A stretch of 7,301 nucleotides of DNA from an uncultured Oscillospiraceae bacterium (GTDB lineage: Bacteria; Bacillota; Clostridia; Oscillospirales; Acutalibacteraceae), in NCBI GenBank assembly GCA_900552985.1, contig USBP01000059.1, forward strand, positions 1 to 7,301, given 5' to 3'. Of this stretch, positions 1 to 5,403 are shown one piece after another. Below the pieces are notes generated by a model. The model saw only the letters and a list, made by a program, of their open reading frames with translations. It was not told the DNA's origin and did no database searches. How positions within the stretch are numbered: position 1 is the stretch's first letter; every line of letters starts with the position of its first letter. Both the position numbers and the translations under genes were made by a program.

Positions 1-1
1 C

Positions 2-310
2 CATCTCCCAAGGGAGCCGCTGATGCCGGTTTTTTACCTGACGGCCCGCCTGCATGGCTGCTATGATATCCGGCAGGCAGACGCGCTAAAGCAAGTCGCC
101 CGGAGCCGCACGCCGATCCTTTTTGTGCATGGCGAGGCGGATACGTTTGTGCCCTTTGCCATGATGGAGCGGCTCTATCAGGCGGCGCCCGATGGCCTGC
201 GGGAAAAACACGCATTCCCGGGAGCCAACCACGGGAACGCTTTGACGCACAGCCCGGAGAGATATATGCGCGTGCTGGATGAATGGCTGGAGCGCTATAT
301 CACGCCATAA
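2..310 (+). CDS. Alpha/beta hydrolase, C-terminal part (gene starts before the window)
   Basis: The frame is open from base 2, before the first ATG at 23, so this is the last 102 residues of a longer serine hydrolase and not a 95-residue gene. The segment TPILFVHGEADTFVP is the classic strand that carries the acid of the catalytic triad (Asp in GEAD). It is followed by a helix (MMERLYQAAP) and then by GANHGNAL, which supplies the catalytic His. The fragment ends with the usual C-terminal helix (VLDEWLERYI). The nucleophile elbow (GxSxG) and lid lie outside the window. In Firmicutes this architecture is typical of YqkD-like or BAAT-like cytosolic or membrane-anchored esterases, but the substrate cannot be read from the fragment. 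A short GC hairpin with T-runs follows the stop, so transcription probably ends before the next gene. The family call is confident; the specific function is unknown. Confidence 0.88.
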   Translation, partial: HLPREPLMPVFYLTARLHGCYDIRQADALKQVARSRTPILFVHGEADTFVPFAMMERLYQAAPDGLREKHAFPGANHGNALTHSPERYMRVLDEWLERYITP

Positions 311-315
311 GGGCG

Positions 316-349
316 CCCGGCCGCCGGGTTTTAACCCATCTGTTTTTTT
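316..349 (+). terminator. Probable intrinsic terminator after the hydrolase gene
   Basis: CCCGG-CCG-CCGGG (316-328) makes a five-pair all-GC stem with a three-base loop, followed at once by TTTT (329-332) and, after a short interval, a seven-T run (343-349). It lies 6 bp after the hydrolase stop codon. The stem is short and the longer T-run is offset, so termination may be partial. A competing pairing GGGTT/AACCC (326-337) overlaps it. Confidence 0.5.
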
Positions 350-380
350 CTATGGACGGGCTTTTGATACGCGATGAAAC

Positions 381-386
381 AGGAGG
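381..386 (+). promoter_or_regulatory. Ribosome binding site that fixes the start of the propeller-like gene
   Basis: A perfect AGGAGG lies 7 bases before the ATG at 394. The reading frame is open upstream to an ATG at 283, inside the hydrolase gene, but that one has no such site and lacks a sensible N-terminus. The site therefore decides for 394, which also places the hydrophobic signal segment at the very N-terminus. Confidence 0.88.
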
Positions 387-393
387 TATCGCA

Positions 394-1404
394 ATGAAAA
401 GATGGATCGCTGTATTGACGCTTTTGTGCATTCTCATTTGCGAGGTGGTGCTCTGGTTTGCCCCGCCGGCGGACGGAACGCCCACCAGCACGGGCTATCG
501 CTATGAGGCGGCATTTTCTAAGGCGGTAGAAAAGTATCCGGATCTCGCCTCGTATTACGAGCCCGCCTATATGCCGGCCGTGCCGGGGCTTGAAAATACG
601 GATATCGACGGCACGGCATGCGAGAATATGGTGCCGCAGGGGATGTGCCCGGCAGGGGACTATCTGCTGATCACCGCTTATGACGCAGAGGAGAAAAACC
701 CCTCCGTTGTCTATGTCTTATCCAACGTGGGGGAGGATCGCGGCAGCTATCTGACCACCCTGGTGCTGCCCAATATCAACCATGTGGGCGGTATCGCCTA
801 TGACGGGACGTATCTCTGGATCGCCCAGAGCAGCGATAAAACGCTCAAGGGTTTTTCCTACGAAACGCTGCAGCAGGCAGTTGTTTCCGGTGCGGGCAGC
901 GTGCGCGTGGAGTATGAGGTCGCATCCAACCGGCTGCTGAATACCGCGTCTCTCGTCACCTTCTATGACGGCCTGCTGTGGGTGGGCACCTTTGCGCAGG
1001 ATGCACAGGGGATCCTCTATGGCTACCGGGCGCAGGTGGGCGGGGATTCCGCTGTGCTAATGGCGCTGCCGGCACAGACGCAGGGCGTGGCCTTTGTAAA
1101 GGCCGGGGAGCGGACCGTGCTGCTGGCCAGTTGCTCCTATGGTCGGAAAAATGACTCCCGGCTTCATGTCTACTGCCCAGCCTATGATGAGCCCTCTGCA
1201 AGCGGGGAGATTGCGCTCGGGGAGGCTGCAAGAACTCTGACGCTGCCCCCTATGCTGGAGCAGATCTACGTGCACGGCGGAGCTGTCTATTGCCTGTTTG
1301 AATCGGCTGCCACAGAGTACAGCACAAACCTGCTCAACAGGTGCCCCTATCCCGTGGACCGTATCGTGTTGCTGGATACGGCGGCACTGCTCGAACAGTC
1401 GTGA
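394..1404 (+). CDS. Membrane-anchored or secreted beta-propeller-like protein of unknown function
   Basis: The product is 336 residues. Residues 1-3 are basic (MKR), and residues 4-23 form one hydrophobic segment that reads as a signal anchor. There is a Cys at its end (ILIC), but Ile before the Cys makes it a poor lipobox. The rest is polar and predicted to lie outside the membrane. Blade-like repeats with a G-[IV]-A-[FY] strand or a YDG-x-LW turn recur: NHVGGIAYDGTYLWIA (129-144), FYDGLLWVGTF (190-200) and TQGVAFV (229-235). They are followed by a C-terminal block, PPMLE (285-289), VYCLFES (298-304) and a PVDRIVLLD ending. This looks like a divergent beta-propeller similar to hypothetical proteins of other Firmicutes. 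No catalytic signature is visible, and a binding or sensing role is only a guess. It is flanked by a terminator upstream and a regulated promoter downstream, so it may be monocistronic. Existence of the gene is near certain; fold moderately so; function unknown. Confidence 0.85.
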   Translation: MKRWIAVLTLLCILICEVVLWFAPPADGTPTSTGYRYEAAFSKAVEKYPDLASYYEPAYMPAVPGLENTDIDGTACENMVPQGMCPAGDYLLITAYDAEEKNPSVVYVLSNVGEDRGSYLTTLVLPNINHVGGIAYDGTYLWIAQSSDKTLKGFSYETLQQAVVSGAGSVRVEYEVASNRLLNTASLVTFYDGLLWVGTFAQDAQGILYGYRAQVGGDSAVLMALPAQTQGVAFVKAGERTVLLASCSYGRKNDSRLHVYCPAYDEPSASGEIALGEAARTLTLPPMLEQIYVHGGAVYCLFESAATEYSTNLLNRCPYPVDRIVLLDTAALLEQS

Positions 1405-1418
1405 GGAGAGAATGGGGC

Positions 1419-1447
1419 TTTTGTCTGTACAACTTGTCTTAACCACT
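1419..1447. promoter_or_regulatory. Two overlapping GntR/HutC-type palindromic operators
   Basis: Two 16-bp imperfect palindromes have centres 13 bp apart: TTTTGTCT|GTACAACT (1419-1434) and ACTTGTCT|TAACCACT (1432-1447). All four half-sites fit the pattern N-N-T-(T/G)-G-T-N-N, close to the (A/C)-TTGTCTAGACAA type of site bound by HutC-subfamily GntR regulators such as NagR, TreR and DasR. They overlap the predicted promoter elements of the lacI-type gene, as expected for repression by occlusion. No GntR-family gene lies in the window, so the regulator is inferred from the site only. Confidence 0.5.
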
Positions 1448-1455
1448 GGTTTATT
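1426..1455 (+). promoter_or_regulatory. Possible promoter of the lacI-mpe operon
   Basis: The -35 candidate TGTACA (1426-1431, 4 of 6 consensus) is 18 bp from the -10 candidate TTTATT (1450-1455, 4 of 6). The latter has an upstream TG at 1447-1448, giving an extended -10. It lies 57 bp before the TTG start. The elements are individually weak; the case rests on their position in the only gap before the operon and on the operators that cover them. Confidence 0.35.
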
Positions 1456-1511
1456 TAGCAGGGAAACAGCTTTAAGGCATCTACCGGAGACAGCAGAAGA
1501 GGAGTGAGAAA

Positions 1512-2549
1512 TTGAGCGTTACCATTAAGGATATCGCGCGGGAGGCCGGCGTCTCCTATGCAAGCGTTTCCCGCGCGCTCAGCGGCAGCAGCGGCGTCAG
1601 CTTTCAGACGGCGCAGCGCATCCTGGAGGTTGCCAAACGGCTAAATTATTCGCCCAACGGGATTGCGCGCAATCTGGTCAACCAGCGTTCTAAAACCATC
1701 GGCCTGATTTTGCCGGATATCTCTAACCCCTTCTTTGCCGATATCGCACTGGCGGTGATCCATACGGCGGAAAAGGCAGGCTACCAAACGATCCTTTCCA
1801 ATACGGATTGGGAGACGCGCACGCAGGAGCGCCAGCTCCAGCTCATGCGGGAGCAGCGGGTGGATGGCGTGATCCTCAAACCGGCGCAGGATGCCGGCGA
1901 GGATATCGCTTATGAAAACCTGGGGCTGCCCGCAGTGCTGCTGCACTACAGCGGCTCCAGGGTGGTCAGCTGCGTTGATACGGATCATGAATATGGAGGT
2001 TATTTGATTACGCGCCATCTGCTGGATTGTGGGTGCAGGCGCATCGCTTTCCTGGGAGGGCTGCCGGATTCCCGTTCCAATTTGCAGCGGCTGGAGGGTT
2101 ATTCCCGCGCTCTGCATGAGGCAGGGCTCCTGCCGGATAACCGCTTGATCTGCCATGGCCCGTTTACCAGTGAAAACGGATATGAGGCGGCAAAAAACTT
2201 TATGACAAAGCGTACCCATCCGCCGGATGCGTTTTTCTGCGGCAACGATGTCATTGCCCTGGGCGCGCTGCAATATGCGCAGGAGGCGGGGATTCCCGTG
2301 CCGGAGGAGCTCTGTATCGCCGGGTTTGACGGCATCTCCTATGCTTCTCTCGCGCAAATTCGATTGACGACCATCCGGCAGGATCGCCAGCGGATGGGTG
2401 AAACAGCTACGCATCTGCTGCTTGACGCAGTGAACAACCGCGCAAAGGCGACGGTGCAGAAAATCCTGCTAACCCCTACGCTCCTGGCGCAGGCGACAAC
2501 CAGGCCGGTACGGTATGCCGGTGAAAAGAAAGCGAAAGAAAGGGTATGA
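1512..2549 (+). CDS. LacI-family transcriptional repressor
   Basis: The product is a 345-residue cytoplasmic DNA-binding regulator of full family length. Residues 3-50 are the LacI helix-turn-helix (TIKDIAREAGVSYASVSRAL), followed by the hinge motif YSPNGIARNL (about 51-60) that binds the minor groove. TIGLILPDISNPFF opens the periplasmic-binding-protein-like effector domain. Downstream are the family signatures RVDGVIL, RIAFLGG, RLEGYSRAL, PDAFFCGNDVIALGAL, GIPVPEELCIAGFDG and LTTIRQDRQRMGETA. The start is TTG, supported by GAGGAG at 1499-1504 (7-base spacing) and by the normal distance from the N-terminus to the first helix. The gene next door, 6 bp downstream, encodes a phosphoesterase and is its most likely target partner. 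The effector is probably a sugar or sugar derivative but cannot be deduced. The short basic tail (EKKAKERV) is unremarkable. The family call is very secure. Confidence 0.96.
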   Translation: MSVTIKDIAREAGVSYASVSRALSGSSGVSFQTAQRILEVAKRLNYSPNGIARNLVNQRSKTIGLILPDISNPFFADIALAVIHTAEKAGYQTILSNTDWETRTQERQLQLMREQRVDGVILKPAQDAGEDIAYENLGLPAVLLHYSGSRVVSCVDTDHEYGGYLITRHLLDCGCRRIAFLGGLPDSRSNLQRLEGYSRALHEAGLLPDNRLICHGPFTSENGYEAAKNFMTKRTHPPDAFFCGNDVIALGALQYAQEAGIPVPEELCIAGFDGISYASLAQIRLTTIRQDRQRMGETATHLLLDAVNNRAKATVQKILLTPTLLAQATTRPVRYAGEKKAKERV

Positions 2550-2555
2550 TTTTAT

Positions 2556-3938
2556 ATGGGAGCTCCGCTCAAATTTCATCTAATCACGGATCTGCATCAT
2601 TATGCAGCCTCGTTGGGGACCTCCGGCGCCGCCTATGAGTGGCGCAGCCAGAGCGATCAAAAATGCCTGGCGGAAACCGGAGCAATTATTGACGCCGCCG
2701 TTGACTGGCTACTGCAAAGCGATATCGATACCATCCTCATCGCCGGCGACGTCAGCTGCAACGGCGAGAAGGAGAGCCACCTTGACCTGATCCCGAAGCT
2801 ACGCCGTCTGCAGGAGGGCGGCAAGCGGGTGATCCTGATTACAGCGACGCACGATTATAACGATCATCCCGTCCGCTATGAAGGGGATGCAGAAGCGCCC
2901 GCCACGCCTACCACGCGGGAGGAGCTGCTTACGCTTTACCATGATTTCGGCCTGCAGGAGGCGATTGCCTTCCATGCAGAATCACATTCCTATGTGGTGC
3001 AGCTTGCCCCCGGCTGGCGCTTGCTAGCCCTCAACGATGATGGCGACGGGCGCGCGTTTTGCGGATATTTTGAGGAGCACCTCAGCTGGATTTTGGAGCA
3101 GATCAGGCTTGCGCATGAGGCGGGTGACGAGGTGATTGCGATGACGCACCACCCGGTACTGCCGCCTTCCCCGATTTATCCGCTGTTCAGCCGCCGCGAT
3201 ATGCTTGGGGATTTTGAAAAAACCTCCACCCTGCTGGCGGATGCGGGCGTACAGTTTATTTTCACCGGCCACACGCATATGCAGAATATCGCTGTGAAAA
3301 CCACAGAGAAGGGCAACACGATCTATGATATCAACACCAGCGCCCTGATCGGCTATGCGAGCGCGATCCGCACCGTCACGCTGTATGACGACCGCATGGA
3401 GGTCAGGAGCGACCATATCGACCGCTTTGACTGGGATACGCACGGCATGACGGTGGATGAATATCTAAAATCCGTTTTTGACCGGCTTCTCAACGATATT
3501 TTTGATTCCATGGCCTTTGATATCCAGCGCCTTTCCCGCCTGGCGGGCGGCTTCAGCGTGGAGGCGGAAACCATTTTGAAGCTCCGTGTGCCGCTGACGC
3601 TGGCGGGCCGTGCGCTGCAAAAGCTGACTGTCGGCAGGCTTGCGGCCCTGCTGGGCGTCTCCCGTGATATCGCGCCGGAGGTAAAGCCCATCCTGCTCAA
3701 GGATCTCTTTGTAGAGATTGTGCGCAACATCTATGCAGGCGATGAGCCCTATACGCCGGATACCCCTGTTTATCAGGCCTTCCGGCGGATTATGGAGCGG
3801 GTGAAGCCTGTGATCCGCCGCCTGAAAAACAGAGAGGGGATTCTGCGGATCATGGATGTAATTCAGGACGGCGTGCTGTATGACGCTCCGCCGGCGGATA
3901 ACGATGCCGTGCTTCCACGGTTGCCCTTCCATGTCTAA
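2556..3938 (+). CDS. Calcineurin-like metallophosphoesterase with a C-terminal extension
   Basis: The product is 460 residues with no signal peptide. The metal-site motifs appear in family order: DLH (Asp12, His14), GDVSCNG (Asp65, Asn69), THD (98-100), THHP (197-200) and GHTH (238-241). These make a two-metal phosphoesterase core over about residues 5-285. The normal GNH(D/E) motif reads ATHD here, so the Asn that usually bridges the metals is Thr98. After the core there are about 170 residues, mostly predicted helical, with no motif I recognise. The gene begins 6 bp after the lacI-type gene, with only a weak AGGG (2541-2544) as ribosome site, so translation is probably coupled to the upstream gene and the two share a promoter. 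A strong hairpin follows the stop. The substrate is unknown: a phosphodiester or phosphomonoester, possibly a nucleotide or sugar-linked phosphate. The superfamily call is firm. Confidence 0.93.
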   Translation: MGAPLKFHLITDLHHYAASLGTSGAAYEWRSQSDQKCLAETGAIIDAAVDWLLQSDIDTILIAGDVSCNGEKESHLDLIPKLRRLQEGGKRVILITATHDYNDHPVRYEGDAEAPATPTTREELLTLYHDFGLQEAIAFHAESHSYVVQLAPGWRLLALNDDGDGRAFCGYFEEHLSWILEQIRLAHEAGDEVIAMTHHPVLPPSPIYPLFSRRDMLGDFEKTSTLLADAGVQFIFTGHTHMQNIAVKTTEKGNTIYDINTSALIGYASAIRTVTLYDDRMEVRSDHIDRFDWDTHGMTVDEYLKSVFDRLLNDIFDSMAFDIQRLSRLAGGFSVEAETILKLRVPLTLAGRALQKLTVGRLAALLGVSRDIAPEVKPILLKDLFVEIVRNIYAGDEPYTPDTPVYQAFRRIMERVKPVIRRLKNREGILRIMDVIQDGVLYDAPPADNDAVLPRLPFHV

Positions 3939-3948
3939 GGTGATACGA

Positions 3949-3983
3949 ACAGCGGCAAAGAGAATTTTTCTCTTTGCCGCTGT
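3949..3983. terminator. Perfect 16-bp inverted repeat between convergent genes, probable bidirectional terminator
   Basis: Bases 3949-3964 and 3968-3983 are exact reverse complements around a TTT loop. The stem has a GC-rich base (ACAGCGGC) and an A/T-rich top (AAAGAGAA/TTCTCTTT). It starts 11 bp after the phosphoesterase stop and 3 bp beyond the stop of the leftward ArsC-like gene, so it serves both units. No clean T-tract follows the stem on either strand, so termination may be inefficient or need a factor. Confidence 0.7.
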
Positions 3984-3985
3984 GT

Positions 3986-4360
3986 TCAGTCATTTGTGAA
4001 GTATGTGCCAATCTCAAGCATTGTCTCCCACAACTCCGGTCGGAAGCCGGGCAGCACGAATCCGTCGCCCACCAGAATAGGCCGTTTGACGAGCATCCCA
4101 TCCGTTGCGAGCAGCCGGAGCTGCTCCTCCTCGCCCATCTCGGGAAGCTTTTCTTTCAGCGACAATGCCCGGTAGGCCAGCCCGCTGGTGTTAAAAAAGC
4201 GTTTCAGGGGCAGGCCGCTTTGTTGAAGCCATTCGCGCAGCTCCGCTTCCGTTGGGTTTTGCAGCTTGATATCCCGCGCCTCATAGGCGGCGCCGCGTTC
4301 GTCAAGCCATTGCTTTGCCTTTTGGCAGGTGGAGCATTTGGGATACCAGAGGAAGAGCAT
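3986..4360 (-). CDS. ArsC/Spx-family thioredoxin-fold protein
   Basis: The product is 124 residues, the normal size for the ArsC/Spx/YffB superfamily. MLFLWYPKCSTCQKAKQWL opens with a beta strand and the redox motif CSTC (Cys9, Cys12). Next come the family segments RDIKLQNPTEAELREWL, FNTSGLAYR and, near the end, LVKRPILVGDGFVLPGF, which is the cis-Pro region of the fold. The ATG at 4360 is chosen because it has GGAGG 8 bases upstream and puts the CxxC at its usual place; the open frame continues upstream to 4483 without support. Members include true arsenate reductases, the RNA-polymerase-binding regulator Spx, and many proteins of unknown role. No arsenic genes are nearby, so arsenate reduction is not implied. 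The gene sits 73 bp downstream of nagB on the same strand and may be cotranscribed with it. Confidence 0.92.
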   Translation of the reverse strand: MLFLWYPKCSTCQKAKQWLDERGAAYEARDIKLQNPTEAELREWLQQSGLPLKRFFNTSGLAYRALSLKEKLPEMGEEEQLRLLATDGMLVKRPILVGDGFVLPGFRPELWETMLEIGTYFTND

Positions 4361-4367
4361 GATAATG

Positions 4368-4377
4368 ACCTCCTTTT
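4368..4377 (-). promoter_or_regulatory. Ribosome binding site of the ArsC/Spx-like gene
   Basis: On the minus strand the sequence reads AAAAGGAGGT, nearly the full anti-16S complement, ending 7 to 8 bases before the ATG at 4360. It rules out the longer upstream starts in the same frame. Confidence 0.85.
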
Positions 4378-4379
4378 CA

Positions 4380-4408
4380 GCCGCCGGCCGTTTGCGTCCC
4401 GGCGCGGC
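4380..4408 (-). other. GC-rich hairpin between nagB and the ArsC-like gene
   Basis: In the leftward transcript GCCG-(CG)-CCGG pairs with CCGGCGGC across a loop of about 11 bases: eight GC pairs with a two-base bulge. It ends just before the ribosome site of the next gene and has no T-tract. It could be a processing or stability element or a partial attenuator; this is inference from pairing alone. Confidence 0.35.
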
Positions 4409-4433
4409 GATAAAGCTTTTGGGGATGGTTGTT

Positions 4434-5156
4434 TTACAGCAGCCTCGCCGCTGCGGGATCGAGGAAAATATACGCGTCCCCATGCTTTTGCAGCACGCTT
4501 GCGGGGCAGTGCGGCGAAACCTCGCCGCGAATCATATCGTGAACTGCCTGCGCCTTTGCCTCGCCTGTGGCGATGAGAATGATCCGCTTTGCCTGCATGA
4601 TGCTGTCGATACCCATGGTCAGCGCGTAACGCGGCATCTCAGAATCCGGAAAGAAGCGCTTGTTGGCGGCCAGAGTGCTTTCTGTGAGCGCCACCTTATA
4701 TGTAGCGTGGGTGAATTCCTCCGCAGGCTCGTTAAAGCCGATGTGGCCGTTATTGCCGATGCCGAGCAGCTGAAGATCGATGCCGCCCGCCGCCTGGATA
4801 CGCGCCTCATATTGCGCGCATTCCGCCTTGTCGTCTGCTGCGTTGCCGTCCAGGAAGTTTACGCGCGCCGGGTCGATATCCGTATGACGGAAGAGGTTTG
4901 CAAACATAAAGGAATAATAGCTGTTTTGATCCTCCCGAGGCAGATTGCAGTATTCGTCCAGATTAAAGGTGGTCACTCGGCGGAAGGAGATATCCCCATC
5001 CGCATACGCTTTCGCCATATATTGATAGGTCGGGATCGGGGAGGAGCCGGTTGCAAGGCCCAAAACGCTTTCCGGCTTTTGCTGCACCTGCTCGATAAAC
5101 ATACGGCCCGCTGCGGCCCCGATTTCCTGTGCATTTTCCAGAATTTTTACATCCAT
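4434..5156 (-). CDS. nagB: Glucosamine-6-phosphate deaminase
   Basis: The product is a 240-residue cytosolic enzyme that converts glucosamine-6-phosphate to fructose-6-phosphate and ammonia, the last step bringing N-acetylglucosamine into glycolysis. The length matches Bacillus-type NagB and is shorter than the E. coli enzyme. The phosphate-binding loop LGLATGSSP is at 32-40. The catalytic FNLDEY lies at 64-69 (Asp67 corresponds to E. coli Asp72). LGIGNNGHIGFNEP spans 131-144, with His138 and Glu143 of the catalytic relay and Asn136 where E. coli has Asp141; an Asn here is common in Firmicutes enzymes. The conserved ALTMGIDSIMQAKRIILIATG segment follows. The ATG at 5156 has GGAGGG (minus strand, 5166-5171) 9 bases upstream. 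An extended -10 promoter lies 39 bp before the start. No nagA is adjacent in the window. The ArsC/Spx-like gene follows on the same strand. Confidence 0.97.
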   Translation of the reverse strand: MDVKILENAQEIGAAAGRMFIEQVQQKPESVLGLATGSSPIPTYQYMAKAYADGDISFRRVTTFNLDEYCNLPREDQNSYYSFMFANLFRHTDIDPARVNFLDGNAADDKAECAQYEARIQAAGGIDLQLLGIGNNGHIGFNEPAEEFTHATYKVALTESTLAANKRFFPDSEMPRYALTMGIDSIMQAKRIILIATGEAKAQAVHDMIRGEVSPHCPASVLQKHGDAYIFLDPAAARLL

Positions 5157-5194
5157 TTCTCTATGCCCTCCAGTTTTATATCGTCTAAATTCAT

Positions 5195-5222
5195 ATTATA
5201 GCATATTTCTGCAAAATAGAAA
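5195..5222 (-). promoter_or_regulatory. nagB promoter with extended -10
   Basis: On the minus strand TATAAT (5195-5200) is a perfect -10, preceded by TGC (5201-5203), giving an extended -10. The best -35 at 16 bp is TTTCTA (5217-5222), only 3 of 6, which fits an extended -10 promoter that needs little -35 contact. The implied transcript starts about 30 bases before nagB. No clear GntR/NagR-type palindrome is seen here. Confidence 0.7.
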
Positions 5223-5318
5223 GCCTGTTCGGAAATTTTTTGCATGCTGAGGCCGATGTATTCGGCAAAATATATTTTTATTTGTTTTTATTTTTGTGCA
5301 GTTTTCACACTGACGTGC
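5223..5318. other. AT-rich divergent regulatory region between nagB and the ceramidase-like gene
   Basis: This lies between the two divergent promoters and holds no gene. Visible elements are a perfect 5-bp hairpin GCCGA-TGTAT-TCGGC (5252-5266), a long T-rich stretch (about 5267-5297) of the kind that strengthens a nearby promoter as an UP-like or bent element, and an imperfect TGTG-N7-CACA repeat within 5296-5310. None matches a well-defined operator closely enough to name a regulator. Confidence 0.4.
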
Positions 5319-5347
5319 TTGACAAAGCGGAAAAGGGTCTTTATAAT
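5319..5347 (+). promoter_or_regulatory. Perfect-consensus housekeeping promoter of the ceramidase-like gene
   Basis: TTGACA (5319-5324), exactly 17 bp of spacer, then TATAAT (5342-5347). All 12 hexamer bases match the primary sigma-factor consensus, and a T-rich stretch lies upstream. Transcription should start near 5354, leaving an untranslated leader of about 50 bases before the ATG at 5404. Confidence 0.92.
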
Positions 5348-5391
5348 AAGGATGAAATTCATAAATTGGGTTGAATATATTTGCTTGGATG

Positions 5392-5397
5392 AGGAGG
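5392..5397 (+). promoter_or_regulatory. Ribosome binding site that fixes the start of the ceramidase-like gene
   Basis: AGGAGG within GAGGAGGAGA lies 6 bases before the ATG at 5404 and only 3 before the ATG at 5401. It favours 5404 and argues against the in-frame TTG at 5371 and ATG at 5389, which would place the site inside the coding region. Confidence 0.85.
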
Positions 5398-5403
5398 AGA
5401 ATG

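Noticed and set aside
394..460. Lipoprotein signal in the propeller-like protein
   Set aside because: The residue before the candidate Cys is Ile rather than Gly, Ala or Ser, and the hydrophobic stretch runs on past the Cys. A signal anchor is more likely.
1641..2414. A 257-residue minus-strand frame opposite the lacI-type gene
   Set aside because: The plus strand encodes an unmistakable full-length LacI protein. The antisense product has low-complexity shadow composition and no ribosome site that I could see.
3986..4360. Arsenate reductase as a firm assignment
   Set aside because: The fold family is clear, but no arsR, arsB or other arsenic genes are present, and the family includes regulators and proteins of unknown role.
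4329..5201. A 290-residue plus-strand frame opposite nagB
   Set aside because: nagB on the minus strand has all catalytic motifs, a good ribosome site and a promoter; the plus frame is a shadow.
5311..5324. Possible CcpA cre site TGACGTGCTTGACA over the -35
   Set aside because: It lacks the central CG and most conserved positions of the cre consensus; the match is limited to the outer bases.
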